From Magnetospirillum sp902729445 (GTDB lineage: Bacteria > Pseudomonadota > Alphaproteobacteria > Rhodospirillales > Magnetospirillaceae), in NCBI RefSeq assembly GCF_902729445.1, contig NZ_CACVCE010000023.1:124001-188000 (forward strand): 64,000 bases of DNA, read 5' to 3'. Both the position numbers and the translations under genes were made by a program. The first letter of the stretch is position 1. Every line of letters starts with the position of its first letter. A model generated the notes under the pieces. It did no database searches, was not told the origin of the DNA, and saw only the letters and a program-made list of their open reading frames with translations. Below are positions 35,698 through 44,367 of the stretch, piece after piece.

Positions 35698-35700
35698 GGG

Positions 35701-36432
35701 TCAGACCAACATGAAACGGGTCCACCAGGGCTGGGCGGACAAAGGTTGCAGGGGGGCGGTCTTCAGGCCCTTGGCCGCCAGGCCTTCCAGCAGCAGGCGC
35801 ATCAAGGTGACGGTGACGGCGGGTTTGTGGATGGCGCCCGGCCGCTCGTTGATCGGCTGGTCGTGCATCAAGAGGATCGAGCCGGGAAGCCGGGGATCGG
35901 CCATCAAACGGTCGACCTCGATGCCGCACTGGCGGACGACGTCGCCGGCATCGGTGCAGCGGGTGGAAATCAAGTGGTCCTCGGTCGAGGTGCCCCAATG
36001 GGCGAACTGGCAGCCCGGCTTCCATTGGGCCAGGGTGCGGTGGATGCGGGCATTGCGATAGCCGCCATTCTGCGGCAGCCGCACCAGATAGGGCGAAGGC
36101 GTCGGGCGGAAGCCCGACAGGAGCGATTCGGCCCGGGTCATGTCATCGACCAGGCGGACCGGGCCGGCCTTGTCCAGGCGGATATGGTCCCAGCCATGGG
36201 CATAGACCGGGTGGCCGCGACGGATGATGTCGGCGACCAGCGCCAAATGGCCTTCCATGCGGCAGCCCGACAGGAAGAAGGTGGCCATGGCGCCGTGGCT
36301 TTCCAGCAAATCCAGCAGCGCGGGCGTGGTGTCGGGCATCGGCGCGTCGTCGATGGTCAACGCCACGCTATCGGCGCCGGGCACGCGGCGCAGCACCGGA
36401 ATCCACGCCCCCATCGACCAAGAAACACCCAC
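35701..36432 (-). CDS. NodB-type polysaccharide deacetylase
   Basis: The protein has 243 residues from a GTG with AAAGGG seven bases upstream. NodB motif 1 is LTIDDAP, keeping the catalytic and metal-binding Asp pair. Motif 2 is HGWDH, matching the His-x-x-x-His metal site. The closing motif is ILLMHDQP with the conserved His. No signal peptide is seen, so it may act on a lipid-linked or nucleotide precursor in the cytoplasm. It is embedded among glycosyltransferases, so deacetylation of an N-acetyl sugar during LPS or capsule assembly is likely. Confidence 0.88.
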   Translation of the reverse strand: MGVSWSMGAWIPVLRRVPGADSVALTIDDAPMPDTTPALLDLLESHGAMATFFLSGCRMEGHLALVADIIRRGHPVYAHGWDHIRLDKAGPVRLVDDMTRAESLLSGFRPTPSPYLVRLPQNGGYRNARIHRTLAQWKPGCQFAHWGTSTEDHLISTRCTDAGDVVRQCGIEVDRLMADPRLPGSILLMHDQPINERPGAIHKPAVTVTLMRLLLEGLAAKGLKTAPLQPLSAQPWWTRFMLV

Positions 36433-36476
36433 CGATTCACCCTTTCATCGCATCGGGCCGCATCGTGCCATGTCGC

Positions 36477-39296
36477 TTAGGCCCTCGCCACATCCAACAG
36501 CACGGTGGCGGTCGCCTCGGCGCAGGAATCCCAGGTGAAGCCCCTGGCCCGCTCGATTCCGGCCTGTGACAGCTGCCGCCACAATTGGGGATCGTCCAGC
36601 AGACGGTCGATGGTGGCGGCCATATCGACTGGATCGCCGGGCGTCGAGTAAAGCGCCGCCGGGCCTGCGACCTCGGGCAGGGCGGCGGCCCGCGAGCACA
36701 CCACCGGCAGCCCCGAGGCCATGGCCTCCAGCAGGGGATTGCCGAAGGTTTCCACCAGCGACGGGAAGACGAAGATTTGGGCCTGGCGGTAAAGCTCGGC
36801 CACCTCGGGTTGGGTCTTGCCGCCCAGGAAGGTGACGTGATCTTCGATCCCCAATTCGACCACCATCGCCTTCAGCCGGCTGAAATAGCCTTCGTCCAGC
36901 GGCCGTCCGGCGATCTGCAGGGAGATGTCCGGCCGGGTGCGGGCCTGAATCGCCACCGCCTTCAGCAAGGTCTCGAAGTTCTTCTGGACATAGATGTCCG
37001 ACACCGCCAGCAGGCGGTGGGTGACGCGGAGGCCTTCGGTCGCGGGCGGCGAGAACAGCGGCGACACCCCGTGATGGATGACGTCCAGGCGGGAATCGCC
37101 TTCCATGCCGAAGGTTTCCAGGAAGTTCTCGGCGGCGTGGCGCGAGACCACGATGGCCCGCTCGGAGGCTCGGAACGACCATTCGGTGGTCAGCTTGACC
37201 GCCAGCCAGTAAAGGCGCTTGTCGAGCCGGCGGTCCATCGCCGACACTTCGAAAGCGTTGCGCAGCAGCAAGATGTTGCCTTTGCCGCGGATCGGTCCGT
37301 AATTGGCCGGCGAGAACACCGCCGTCGCGCCGATCCTGGCGGCCAGCCGGGGAATATCGACCTGCTCCTGCCAATAGACGGTCGCCAGGCGCGACACCGA
37401 CGGCAGGACGTGAAGGGTCAAGCCGGCGGCCATGTCGCGGAATTGCCGTTCCTGGTCGGATTGGATCGCCACCTCGATCTTCAGCTGGGGATGGGCCGCC
37501 AGCCGGGGCAGGATGTTGGCGAGATAGGTGATGCCGCCGCCGCTTTTGGCATGAACCGCGTTGACCAGCACGGTATGGCGTTGCGGCGACACCGGGGCGC
37601 AACGGGTTGGCACGTCCCGGCGCAGGCGGTCGAGCACGCCCTGGACGTGATGCGACCAGGTGAAGCTGGCCAGGGCGCGGGCGCGGGCGTTGGCACCGAC
37701 GCGGGCGCGCCACTCCGGATGGCTGCCGGCGTGGACCAGGGCGGCGGCCAGTTGATCGACATTGGCCGGCTCGATCAAGATGCCGACGGAATCGGGGAAA
37801 AGGTCGTCCTGGGCGGCCTGGGCGACGGGCGGCGAGCCGGCCATCATTTCCGAGATCTGGCCCAGCGCGCTGGCGATGGTGGGCCGTCCCATGCCCATAT
37901 ATTCGAACAATTTTGTCGGCGAGCCGAAGAATTCGGTTCCGTCGGAATTGGGAACGTGCGGGGCGATGAAAATGTCCGACGCCGCCAGCATGGCCGGCGC
38001 CTGGTGGGGCGGAACCAGGCCCGAGAAGGTGCACAGATGGCCAAGGCCAGCCTGTTGCAGGCGGGACTCGACCTCGGCGCGCGACATGCCGTCGCCGATG
38101 AACAACAGGTGCAGTCCAGACTGTTCCAGCCATTCCGGTTGCGATCGGGATAAGTGAATCAGAGCCTGGGCCAGAATCTCGGCACCATGCCACGGCCCGA
38201 ATGTGCCGACGAAGGTGGCGACCACCGCATCGACGGGGATACCCAGCCGCCGCCTTTCCTGGGCCCGGTCGGCGGCGGTGAAGCGGGTGGGGTCGAATCG
38301 CTTCGGGTCGAACCCGTTGGGCTGGACATGGATGCGTTCGGGCTCGATGCCGCGGCCGATCAGTTCCTCGCGCAGGGGTTCCGAGACGGTGACGATGAGG
38401 TGGGCATGGCGCAGACAGGCCTCCTCGTTCAAGGTCGCCACCGTGCGGTTCTTCAGCCGCGCTCCCCAATGGTCGGCGATCCAGATCTCGGACCCGTTAT
38501 ATTCCAGCACCAGCGGTACACCCAGGCGCCGCGCCAGGCTGACCGCCGCCGAACTGCCCAGCGACAGGCGGTGGTAAAGGAAGGCGGGCCGGCGCCGGTT
38601 GTAATCCTTGATCCATCGCCTCAGCCGGGAGTCGTAGCGGTAATTGTTGACCTCGCGCGGGTAGGTGTAGCCGAACGGCAAGGGCACTCGAAGAATGGAC
38701 AAGGCCGGGATGCCGGCCAGTTCCGGCGCCTCGGACGGCGAGACATAGGTTACCCGCAGGCCGTTCTCGTCAAGGCCCTGGATGACGCCGGCGGTGTGCG
38801 ACACCGAACCGCCGGCCATGACCCCGGTCCACAGGTTGGTCTTCAGGTACAAGACCTCGTCGCTGTCGCCGTCGATGGTGACGGACTGACGGGGTGCGGC
38901 CGCCAGTTTGCGCAAACGGCCGCTCGATAGCGCCATCGCCAATCCGGCGCTGACGCTGTGCCAGCCCAGTTTCACGGCGGCAAGCACGACGCCGGGCCAG
39001 CCCAGCCGGGTCTGCTCGAAATTGGGGCCGAGCAGGATGACCCGGTTCGACCTGGGCAACAGGGCGATCAGGCGCAACATCGGCAGGAACGGCACCCAAT
39101 CCCGGCTGGGGCAGGGCAGGAACACCCGGTCGAACGACATGGCCCGCACCTGGCGCAGGATGTCCAGGGTGCCGCGGCCGCGAATGTTCGAGACCACCAA
39201 TGTCTCGACCGGGTTGCCCAGATGGGCCTCGATCTCGGCGACGGTGTCGCTGGTCAGGGGGTAATAGGTGATCAGGACGTCCGGGGTGTCGGTCAC
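36477..39296 (-). CDS. Double-domain GT4 glycosyltransferase
   Basis: The protein has 939 residues from a GTG that overlaps the upstream stop (GTGA). Residues about 1-190 form an N-terminal Rossmann-like module (VLITYYPLTSDTVAEIEAHL). A first GT4 follows, with VLEYNGSEIWIADHW, VATFVGTFGPWHGAEIL and SPTKLFEYMGMGRP. A second complete GT4 (about 580-939) starts at AKSGGGITYLANILPRL and has VTFLGGKTQPEVAELYRQAQ and FPSLVETFGNPLLEAMASG. Both donor domains retain the EX7E acidic pair, so two successive glycosyl transfers by one polypeptide are possible. Confidence 0.87.
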   Translation of the reverse strand: MTDTPDVLITYYPLTSDTVAEIEAHLGNPVETLVVSNIRGRGTLDILRQVRAMSFDRVFLPCPSRDWVPFLPMLRLIALLPRSNRVILLGPNFEQTRLGWPGVVLAAVKLGWHSVSAGLAMALSSGRLRKLAAAPRQSVTIDGDSDEVLYLKTNLWTGVMAGGSVSHTAGVIQGLDENGLRVTYVSPSEAPELAGIPALSILRVPLPFGYTYPREVNNYRYDSRLRRWIKDYNRRRPAFLYHRLSLGSSAAVSLARRLGVPLVLEYNGSEIWIADHWGARLKNRTVATLNEEACLRHAHLIVTVSEPLREELIGRGIEPERIHVQPNGFDPKRFDPTRFTAADRAQERRRLGIPVDAVVATFVGTFGPWHGAEILAQALIHLSRSQPEWLEQSGLHLLFIGDGMSRAEVESRLQQAGLGHLCTFSGLVPPHQAPAMLAASDIFIAPHVPNSDGTEFFGSPTKLFEYMGMGRPTIASALGQISEMMAGSPPVAQAAQDDLFPDSVGILIEPANVDQLAAALVHAGSHPEWRARVGANARARALASFTWSHHVQGVLDRLRRDVPTRCAPVSPQRHTVLVNAVHAKSGGGITYLANILPRLAAHPQLKIEVAIQSDQERQFRDMAAGLTLHVLPSVSRLATVYWQEQVDIPRLAARIGATAVFSPANYGPIRGKGNILLLRNAFEVSAMDRRLDKRLYWLAVKLTTEWSFRASERAIVVSRHAAENFLETFGMEGDSRLDVIHHGVSPLFSPPATEGLRVTHRLLAVSDIYVQKNFETLLKAVAIQARTRPDISLQIAGRPLDEGYFSRLKAMVVELGIEDHVTFLGGKTQPEVAELYRQAQIFVFPSLVETFGNPLLEAMASGLPVVCSRAAALPEVAGPAALYSTPGDPVDMAATIDRLLDDPQLWRQLSQAGIERARGFTWDSCAEATATVLLDVARA

Positions 39297-40516
39297 GGCC
39301 GCTCCTCCGGGCCGATCAGCGTGGCCTGGCGGCAATATCGCTTGAGGTCGCGCGCGCCGGCTCCTTCGGCGACGGCCCGGGCCAGGCCGTCGGGATCGGT
39401 GGCGACCAGCCCCGAGGTGACGCCGATTCCGTACTCGAACAGGCGAGGCGACAACGGCGCGCCGGGGCCGACCAGGGCGATGCGGGCGAAGGGGGCCAGG
39501 CGCAAAAGGTGGGCCAGGGTGCGGTTGGCCAGGGCCGAGGCGGTGACGATCACCGCTTCGGCCTGCGGCAGCAGCCAGTCGGCGGCTTCGGCGGGATATT
39601 GGCCCGGGCCGGGCCGGCGGTCGATGACCACAGCCCCCGGCAGCCGTTCGGCCAAGCCGGGAAAGGCGCCAATCACCACCATGCGGTCGGGGGCGCCCAG
39701 GCTGTCCAGGCCGTTGACGTCAAGGGCCGCCAGGTCGAAGCGGTTGGTGAAGGCGTTGGCCGCGGCGATGCCGACCGCTGCCGCCAACGGGTCCCAGCCC
39801 AGCATTCCTTGCGCCAGCTCGGCCAGCGGCCGGCCGGTCCAGCCGCCGGCGGCGCCGCGACAGACCGGGGCGGTCCGTTCCGGCGTCTGGGCCAGCCCGA
39901 TGCCGTCGGGGCCTTCGACCATGATCCAGTTCAGCCCGACGATCACCCGCTTGGCATCGCCCGGACCCACGCTGTCCACCAGGTCGCGATACAGGTGGGT
40001 CGGTCCCCACCAGCGCCACAGGCTGGCCATGTCGGCGCCCAGCAAGCGGCCGCGGCCACCGGTGAAGGCGTGCCAGTCATCGACCAGGGCGGCCGGTACG
40101 GCGGTCAGCAGCGGCACGCATTGTTCCATGGCCAGCAGCATCTCGGCGGCCAGGCCGTCGCCGGCCTGTTCGGCCTTGGAAAACTTGTTGACCAACAGCA
40201 GGTCGACCTTCGCCTCGATGGCCCGGCGCAGCGGCGCCGACGCCTCGGCCAGGCCGGCCGGGTCCAGCGAGCACGAACGCGAGCCGCTTCCCAGCTTCTG
40301 GCGGATCGACAAGATCTCGCCGGTGGCGACGTCGGTCAGCTCCATGTCGGTCTTGCGGCCGTCTTCCCCGAAGCGGGTGGTCTGGATCATGCCGCCGATG
40401 GTGAAGCCGCGCGCCTGCAAGGCACGGGCGAACGCCGCCTGCAGCGCTTCCGGCTGGCGGTCGGGCGGATAGACGATGGCGCCGATCAGCGGCGGGGCCT
40501 GCAGGGGATCGATCAT
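39293..40516 (-). CDS. DUF2478-DUF4213/DUF364 fusion protein
   Basis: The protein has 407 residues. Residues about 10-160 match DUF2478: a P-loop-less GAIVYPPDRQPEALQAAFA start, RQKLGSGSRSCSLDPAGLA, and DLLLVNKFSKAEQAG. That domain is usually encoded beside molybdenum transport or cofactor genes. Residues about 170-400 match the DUF4213 plus DUF364 pair (HLYRDLVDSVGPGDAKRVIVG, then NAFTNRFDLAALD, then MVVIGAFPGLAERL and ALANRTLAHLL), a putative metal-chelating enolase-like module. I have not seen this fusion described. It is divergent from moaA yet overlaps the next glycan gene (GTGA). Confidence 0.68.
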   Translation of the reverse strand: MIDPLQAPPLIGAIVYPPDRQPEALQAAFARALQARGFTIGGMIQTTRFGEDGRKTDMELTDVATGEILSIRQKLGSGSRSCSLDPAGLAEASAPLRRAIEAKVDLLLVNKFSKAEQAGDGLAAEMLLAMEQCVPLLTAVPAALVDDWHAFTGGRGRLLGADMASLWRWWGPTHLYRDLVDSVGPGDAKRVIVGLNWIMVEGPDGIGLAQTPERTAPVCRGAAGGWTGRPLAELAQGMLGWDPLAAAVGIAAANAFTNRFDLAALDVNGLDSLGAPDRMVVIGAFPGLAERLPGAVVIDRRPGPGQYPAEAADWLLPQAEAVIVTASALANRTLAHLLRLAPFARIALVGPGAPLSPRLFEYGIGVTSGLVATDPDGLARAVAEGAGARDLKRYCRQATLIGPEERP

Positions 40517-40610
40517 CGGTCTTGACCAAGCTTAAGACTCGTTTTCACTGCCTCACCCATATTAGGATTGTTCCTGCCGCGCAACGGCGCGTTTCATTGG
40601 AGTTGCCGTC

Positions 40611-41597
40611 ATGCTGGACCCGTTCGGTCGCAAGGTGACCTATCTCAGGGTCTCGGTCACTGACCGCTGCGATCTTCGCTGCGTCTATTGCATGGCCGAA
40701 GAGATGCATTTCCTGCCCAAAGCCGACCTGTTGTCGCTCGAGGAAATGGAGCGGCTGTGCCGGGTGTTCGTCGCCAAGGGAGTGAAGAAGATCCGCCTGA
40801 CCGGCGGCGAGCCCTTGGTGCGCCACAATGTGCAAAGCCTGATCGTCAATCTGGGCTCGCTGATCGGCGAAGGCGGCCTGGACGAGCTGACGCTCACCAC
40901 CAACGGCACCCAGCTCGGCAAGTATGCCGAGACCCTGGCCAAGGCCGGCATGCGCCGCATCAATGTCTCGCTCGACACCCTGGACGGCGATCGCTTCGCC
41001 GCCATCACAAGGGGCGGGCGCATGGCCCAGGTGCTGGAAGGGATCATGGCGGCCAAGTCGGCGGGTCTTTCCATCAAGATCAACAGTGTGGCCCTGAAGG
41101 GCGTCAACGACCACGAATACGACCGGCTGGTCGAATGGTGCGGCAGCCACGGCTTCGATCTGTGCCTGATCGAGACCATGCCGATGGGTGACATCCATTC
41201 CGACCGCACCGAGCAATATCTGCCGCTGTCCGACGTGCGCCGTCATCTGGAAAGCCGCTGGACCCTGCAGGCCACCGACTACCGCACCGGCGGGCCGGCC
41301 GAATATTGCACGGTGGCCGAGACCGGGCGCCGCGTCGGCTTCATCACGCCCCTGACCCATAATTTCTGCGAATCCTGCAACCGCGTGCGGGTGACCTGCA
41401 CCGGCACGCTGTATATGTGCCTGGGCCAGGACGACGCCCACGATCTGCGCGCCCCCTTGCGGGCCGATCCGACCGATGCGTCGCTGTCCTTGGCCATCGA
41501 CGACGCCATCGCCCACAAGCCCAAGGGCCACGATTTCATCATCGAGCGGGATGCCAAGCCCGGAGTGGCCCGTCACATGAGCGTCACCGGCGGCTGA
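40611..41597 (+). CDS. moaA: GTP 3',8-cyclase
   Basis: The protein has 328 residues; its ATG has GGAG eight bases upstream. The radical SAM cluster Cys20-x3-Cys24-x2-Cys27 is in CDLRCVYC. LTGGEPLVR is the SAM-binding GGE motif. The C-terminal second 4Fe-4S cluster is formed by CESCNRVRVTC and a later Cys in GTLYMCLGQ. It ends SVTGG with the essential C-terminal Gly-Gly. It converts GTP to cyclic pyranopterin precursor for molybdenum cofactor. It faces the DUF2478 fusion gene across a 94-base spacer with no riboswitch-like structure that I can see. Confidence 0.97.
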   Translation: MLDPFGRKVTYLRVSVTDRCDLRCVYCMAEEMHFLPKADLLSLEEMERLCRVFVAKGVKKIRLTGGEPLVRHNVQSLIVNLGSLIGEGGLDELTLTTNGTQLGKYAETLAKAGMRRINVSLDTLDGDRFAAITRGGRMAQVLEGIMAAKSAGLSIKINSVALKGVNDHEYDRLVEWCGSHGFDLCLIETMPMGDIHSDRTEQYLPLSDVRRHLESRWTLQATDYRTGGPAEYCTVAETGRRVGFITPLTHNFCESCNRVRVTCTGTLYMCLGQDDAHDLRAPLRADPTDASLSLAIDDAIAHKPKGHDFIIERDAKPGVARHMSVTGG

Positions 41598-41630
41598 CCG
41601 ATCGGGGGTCGCGCAATTTCGGCAAGCGGC

Positions 41631-41636
41631 TATACT
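41631..41636 (+). promoter_or_regulatory. Candidate -10 element of nadK
   Basis: TATACT lies 32 bases upstream of the nadK ATG, in the 70-base moaA-nadK gap. The matching -35 region (GTCGCG with a 17-base spacer) is poor, so this is a weak candidate. Confidence 0.3.
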
Positions 41637-41667
41637 GGTTTTGGTTCCGACTGTCCCGGTTCTTCCG

Positions 41668-42435
41668 ATGCACCAAGCCAAGATCGCCTTTGTCGCCGCC
41701 GACACCGAGGCCGGCCGCGCCGCCCTGAGGCGGCTGGAAGACCGTTACGAGCATGCGGCACCCGAAACGGCCGACGTGATCGTGGCCCTGGGCGGCGACG
41801 GCTTCATGCTGGAAACGCTGCACCGCTGGCTGCATCGTGGCGTGCCGATCTATGGGATGAATCGCGGCACCGTCGGCTTCCTGATGAACGGCTTTCGCGA
41901 GCACGGCCTGCCGGAACGGCTGCACCGCGCCCAGCCGGTGGAACTGCACCCCTTGCGCATGCTGGCGACCCTGGCCGACGGCACCCAAATCGAGGCCCTG
42001 GCCATCAACGAGGTGTCGCTGTTCCGCGAGACCCGCCAGGCGGCCAAGCTGCAGATTCGCATCGACGGCAAGGTCCGGCTGGACGAGCTGATCTGCGACG
42101 GCGCGCTGGTGGCCAGTCCGGCCGGCTCGACCGCCTATAATTTGTCGGCGCACGGTCCGATCGTGCCGCTCGGCGCCGGCATCATGGCGCTGACCCCGAT
42201 CTCGGCCTTCAGGCCCCGGCGCTGGAGGGGCGCGCTGCTGCCGCACCATGCCCGCGTCACCTTCGAGGTTCTGGAACCCGACAAGCGCCCGGTCTCGGCG
42301 GTGGCCGACTATACCGAGGCCCGCGACGTCCGTCTGGTGGAAATCCGCGAGGACCGTTCGGTCAGCCTGACCTTGCTGTTCGACCCCGAGCACAATCTGG
42401 AAGAACGGATCCTGGCGGAACAGTTCCAGGGGTAG
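41668..42435 (+). CDS. nadK: NAD kinase
   Basis: The protein has 255 residues from the ATG at 41668; a TTG at 41641 is open but less likely. The short alphaproteobacterial form has the GGDGFML catalytic motif near residue 37. NRGTVGFLMN and AINEVSLFRET follow, then the phosphate-binding SPAGSTAYNLSAHGPIVP. It phosphorylates NAD to NADP using ATP or polyphosphate in the cytoplasm. Its stop lies seven bases before that of the convergent DUF262 gene. Confidence 0.95.
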   Translation: MHQAKIAFVAADTEAGRAALRRLEDRYEHAAPETADVIVALGGDGFMLETLHRWLHRGVPIYGMNRGTVGFLMNGFREHGLPERLHRAQPVELHPLRMLATLADGTQIEALAINEVSLFRETRQAAKLQIRIDGKVRLDELICDGALVASPAGSTAYNLSAHGPIVPLGAGIMALTPISAFRPRRWRGALLPHHARVTFEVLEPDKRPVSAVADYTEARDVRLVEIREDRSVSLTLLFDPEHNLEERILAEQFQG

Positions 42436-42442
42436 GGGGGGC

Positions 42443-44287
42443 TTACTCGGCGGCTTCGTCCAAGGCTTCCTCGTCACGCTCGACGCCGCGATAGACCTCT
42501 TTGCCGGTGACCCGTTCGATCATCACGGCCAGGTTCTCTCGGCGATCCTCGAAAAAGCGATCAAAGTCGTCGCTCCGGAGGAGCGTCGGCGTGATCCCGT
42601 GGGACCGCAAATGCGTCTCCAGCGGCTCTCGCGCGACCGCCTCGCTGGTTTCCAGGCGATGGCAATAGGCCGACGGAGCCGATCCGCCCAGAATACGGTT
42701 GGTTCGGGCGGAAATCGGCGTCTTGTTGACGATACTGTCGTAAAGTGATTTGGGAATTCGCTTCGTCTGACACCAGGCCTTGGGGAAAATGTGGTGGATG
42801 TCGACGTTGTCGTCGAAATAGATCGCTTCCTCGAAGGCTTGGCCCGAGCGGAAGTCCCGGGCGCCTTGCTGCATCAACAGGGCATGGACACCCTTGTAGG
42901 CGGCTGACAACCGGGAGCGCAGGCTTTCCAAGCGGTCGATCCGGCATTGGAAGTCCCGCACCGCGCTGGGTTCCGGCCCGCCCTCGATCCATGCCGGGAC
43001 CTCGATGACGTCCTTGGCAAATCGCGATTCCACCGCCGACCCGTAGAACTCGCCGAAAACACCGCACCAGAACCATTGGGCCAGCTTGCGCTGAACGGCG
43101 TCTTGTTCCCATCGCTCGCCAAGCAGCGCCAGAATCGCCGCCAAGGGGACCAATTGCGTATGATAGGGAACGTCCTTTACCCAATAGATGTGGCGCCGGC
43201 GCAAGAACCGGGCCGCCAGCTTGAAGCCCGTCTCGACCCGGTCGGCCCACGTCCGATAGGCGTCCAGCGGCAATGCCAGGATGGCGCGGCCCTGGCACGA
43301 CACCGAAGCCGCGTCGGTTTCGCTTTTGCCGCTTCGCAGGTCGCTCAGGCGGCGACTTCTGGTGTGCAGCAGCGAGATCGCCTGCAGGAAATTCGTGTTG
43401 CCCAAGTCAGACAGCACGTCAAAATCCCCCAGCCGGGCCAGGCGTCCCTCGGTGATCACTTCGGCCCCGGTCGCGCGGTCCGTGTCGCGCCCGCCCAGCC
43501 AGTCGCTGCGTAGATTGAACCCGCTGCCGGCGTAGATGGCCGTCAGCAATTCAAACGAATCCAGCTTTTTGCCGCCGGAATTGACCTTCTCGAAAACGGT
43601 GCAGATCGCACCGCGAGACGAGGTGGCGTCAAGGGTAATGACCGGCATGTGATAGCCATTGAAGGCCGCCAAGACGGTGTTGGCGAAGGCGAACCAGAAC
43701 TCGCTCTTGTCCGGCGCGTGGCCCCAATGCCGGAAGAATCCCATCATCCACTGGTCGGCGTTGAAAACCTTGTTCAGCGGGAACATACACGCCGCGTACT
43801 CTTTCTCGTCGCAGGACAGGTCGCGCAGAATGTCGCGGCCAAAGGCCGATCGGGAGATGCGGTCTTCCGGCACGCCGATGATGGCGTCTTCCCGGTCACC
43901 CCCAGCCAGCGCCACAGCCATGTCGATGTAATACCAGCGCTTGATCTCTTGCTTCTGGACGTTCTTGGTGGCGATGACATCGTCGCTGACCAGGGCTTGG
44001 TAAAGCGACGTCAGGCGCTGCTGTCCGTCCAGAAGATAGAGCAAGGTCTCGGTGTCCTTGGCCGTCTTCGGCGTGCCTTCCAACTGACGGGTGCCGAACG
44101 TCAACTCGCCGCCCGCCCGGAGCATCATGATCGCGCCGACGGGAAATGATTGCGAAACCGAGGCGATCAGGCTGCGGATGGCGTAATCGTCCCAGACCCA
44201 GCCGCGTTGGAAGTCGGGAAGCTTGATGTGGCCGCGGGCCGCTTGCGTCAGCAGATCATGAAGGCTGGTCTTGGTGCTGTCGAACAT
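42443..44287 (-). CDS. DUF262-HNH (GmrSD-like) nuclease protein
   Basis: The protein has 614 residues from the ATG at 44287, with GGAG eight bases upstream. The N-terminal ParB-like DUF262 domain has IKLPDFQRGWVW (21-32), LLDGQQRLTSLY with DGQQR at 87-91, and FEKVNSGGKKLDSFELLTA. The C-terminal part has VDIHHIFPKAWC (His-His at about 498-499) and NKTPISARTNRILGG, an HNH-type site as in DUF1524. DUF262-DUF1524 proteins such as GmrSD are modification-dependent restriction or anti-phage enzymes. The gene is less GC-rich than its neighbours and stands alone between nadK and a hydrolase, which suggests horizontal acquisition. The target modification is unknown. Confidence 0.85.
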   Translation of the reverse strand: MFDSTKTSLHDLLTQAARGHIKLPDFQRGWVWDDYAIRSLIASVSQSFPVGAIMMLRAGGELTFGTRQLEGTPKTAKDTETLLYLLDGQQRLTSLYQALVSDDVIATKNVQKQEIKRWYYIDMAVALAGGDREDAIIGVPEDRISRSAFGRDILRDLSCDEKEYAACMFPLNKVFNADQWMMGFFRHWGHAPDKSEFWFAFANTVLAAFNGYHMPVITLDATSSRGAICTVFEKVNSGGKKLDSFELLTAIYAGSGFNLRSDWLGGRDTDRATGAEVITEGRLARLGDFDVLSDLGNTNFLQAISLLHTRSRRLSDLRSGKSETDAASVSCQGRAILALPLDAYRTWADRVETGFKLAARFLRRRHIYWVKDVPYHTQLVPLAAILALLGERWEQDAVQRKLAQWFWCGVFGEFYGSAVESRFAKDVIEVPAWIEGGPEPSAVRDFQCRIDRLESLRSRLSAAYKGVHALLMQQGARDFRSGQAFEEAIYFDDNVDIHHIFPKAWCQTKRIPKSLYDSIVNKTPISARTNRILGGSAPSAYCHRLETSEAVAREPLETHLRSHGITPTLLRSDDFDRFFEDRRENLAVMIERVTGKEVYRGVERDEEALDEAAE

Positions 44288-44322
44288 CGGCAACGCTCCG
44301 GCGCACAGGGTGTCGATGTTTG

Positions 44323-44349
44323 ATTATATCAAGACTATTGGTTGTTCAA
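44323..44349 (-). promoter_or_regulatory. Sigma-70-type promoter of the DUF262-HNH gene
   Basis: On the minus strand a perfect TATAAT (44323-44328) follows TTGAAC (44344-44349) with a 15-base spacer; GGTTGA read with a 17-base spacer is an alternative -35. The region is distinctly AT-rich for this chromosome. It lies 36 bases upstream of the gene's ATG and gives the gene its own transcription. Confidence 0.55.
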
Positions 44350-44367
44350 CCGCGATTGTGCCTATCG

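Noticed and set aside
40517..40610. Molybdenum-cofactor riboswitch before moaA
   Set aside because: The 94-base spacer is too short, and I see no multi-helix structure.
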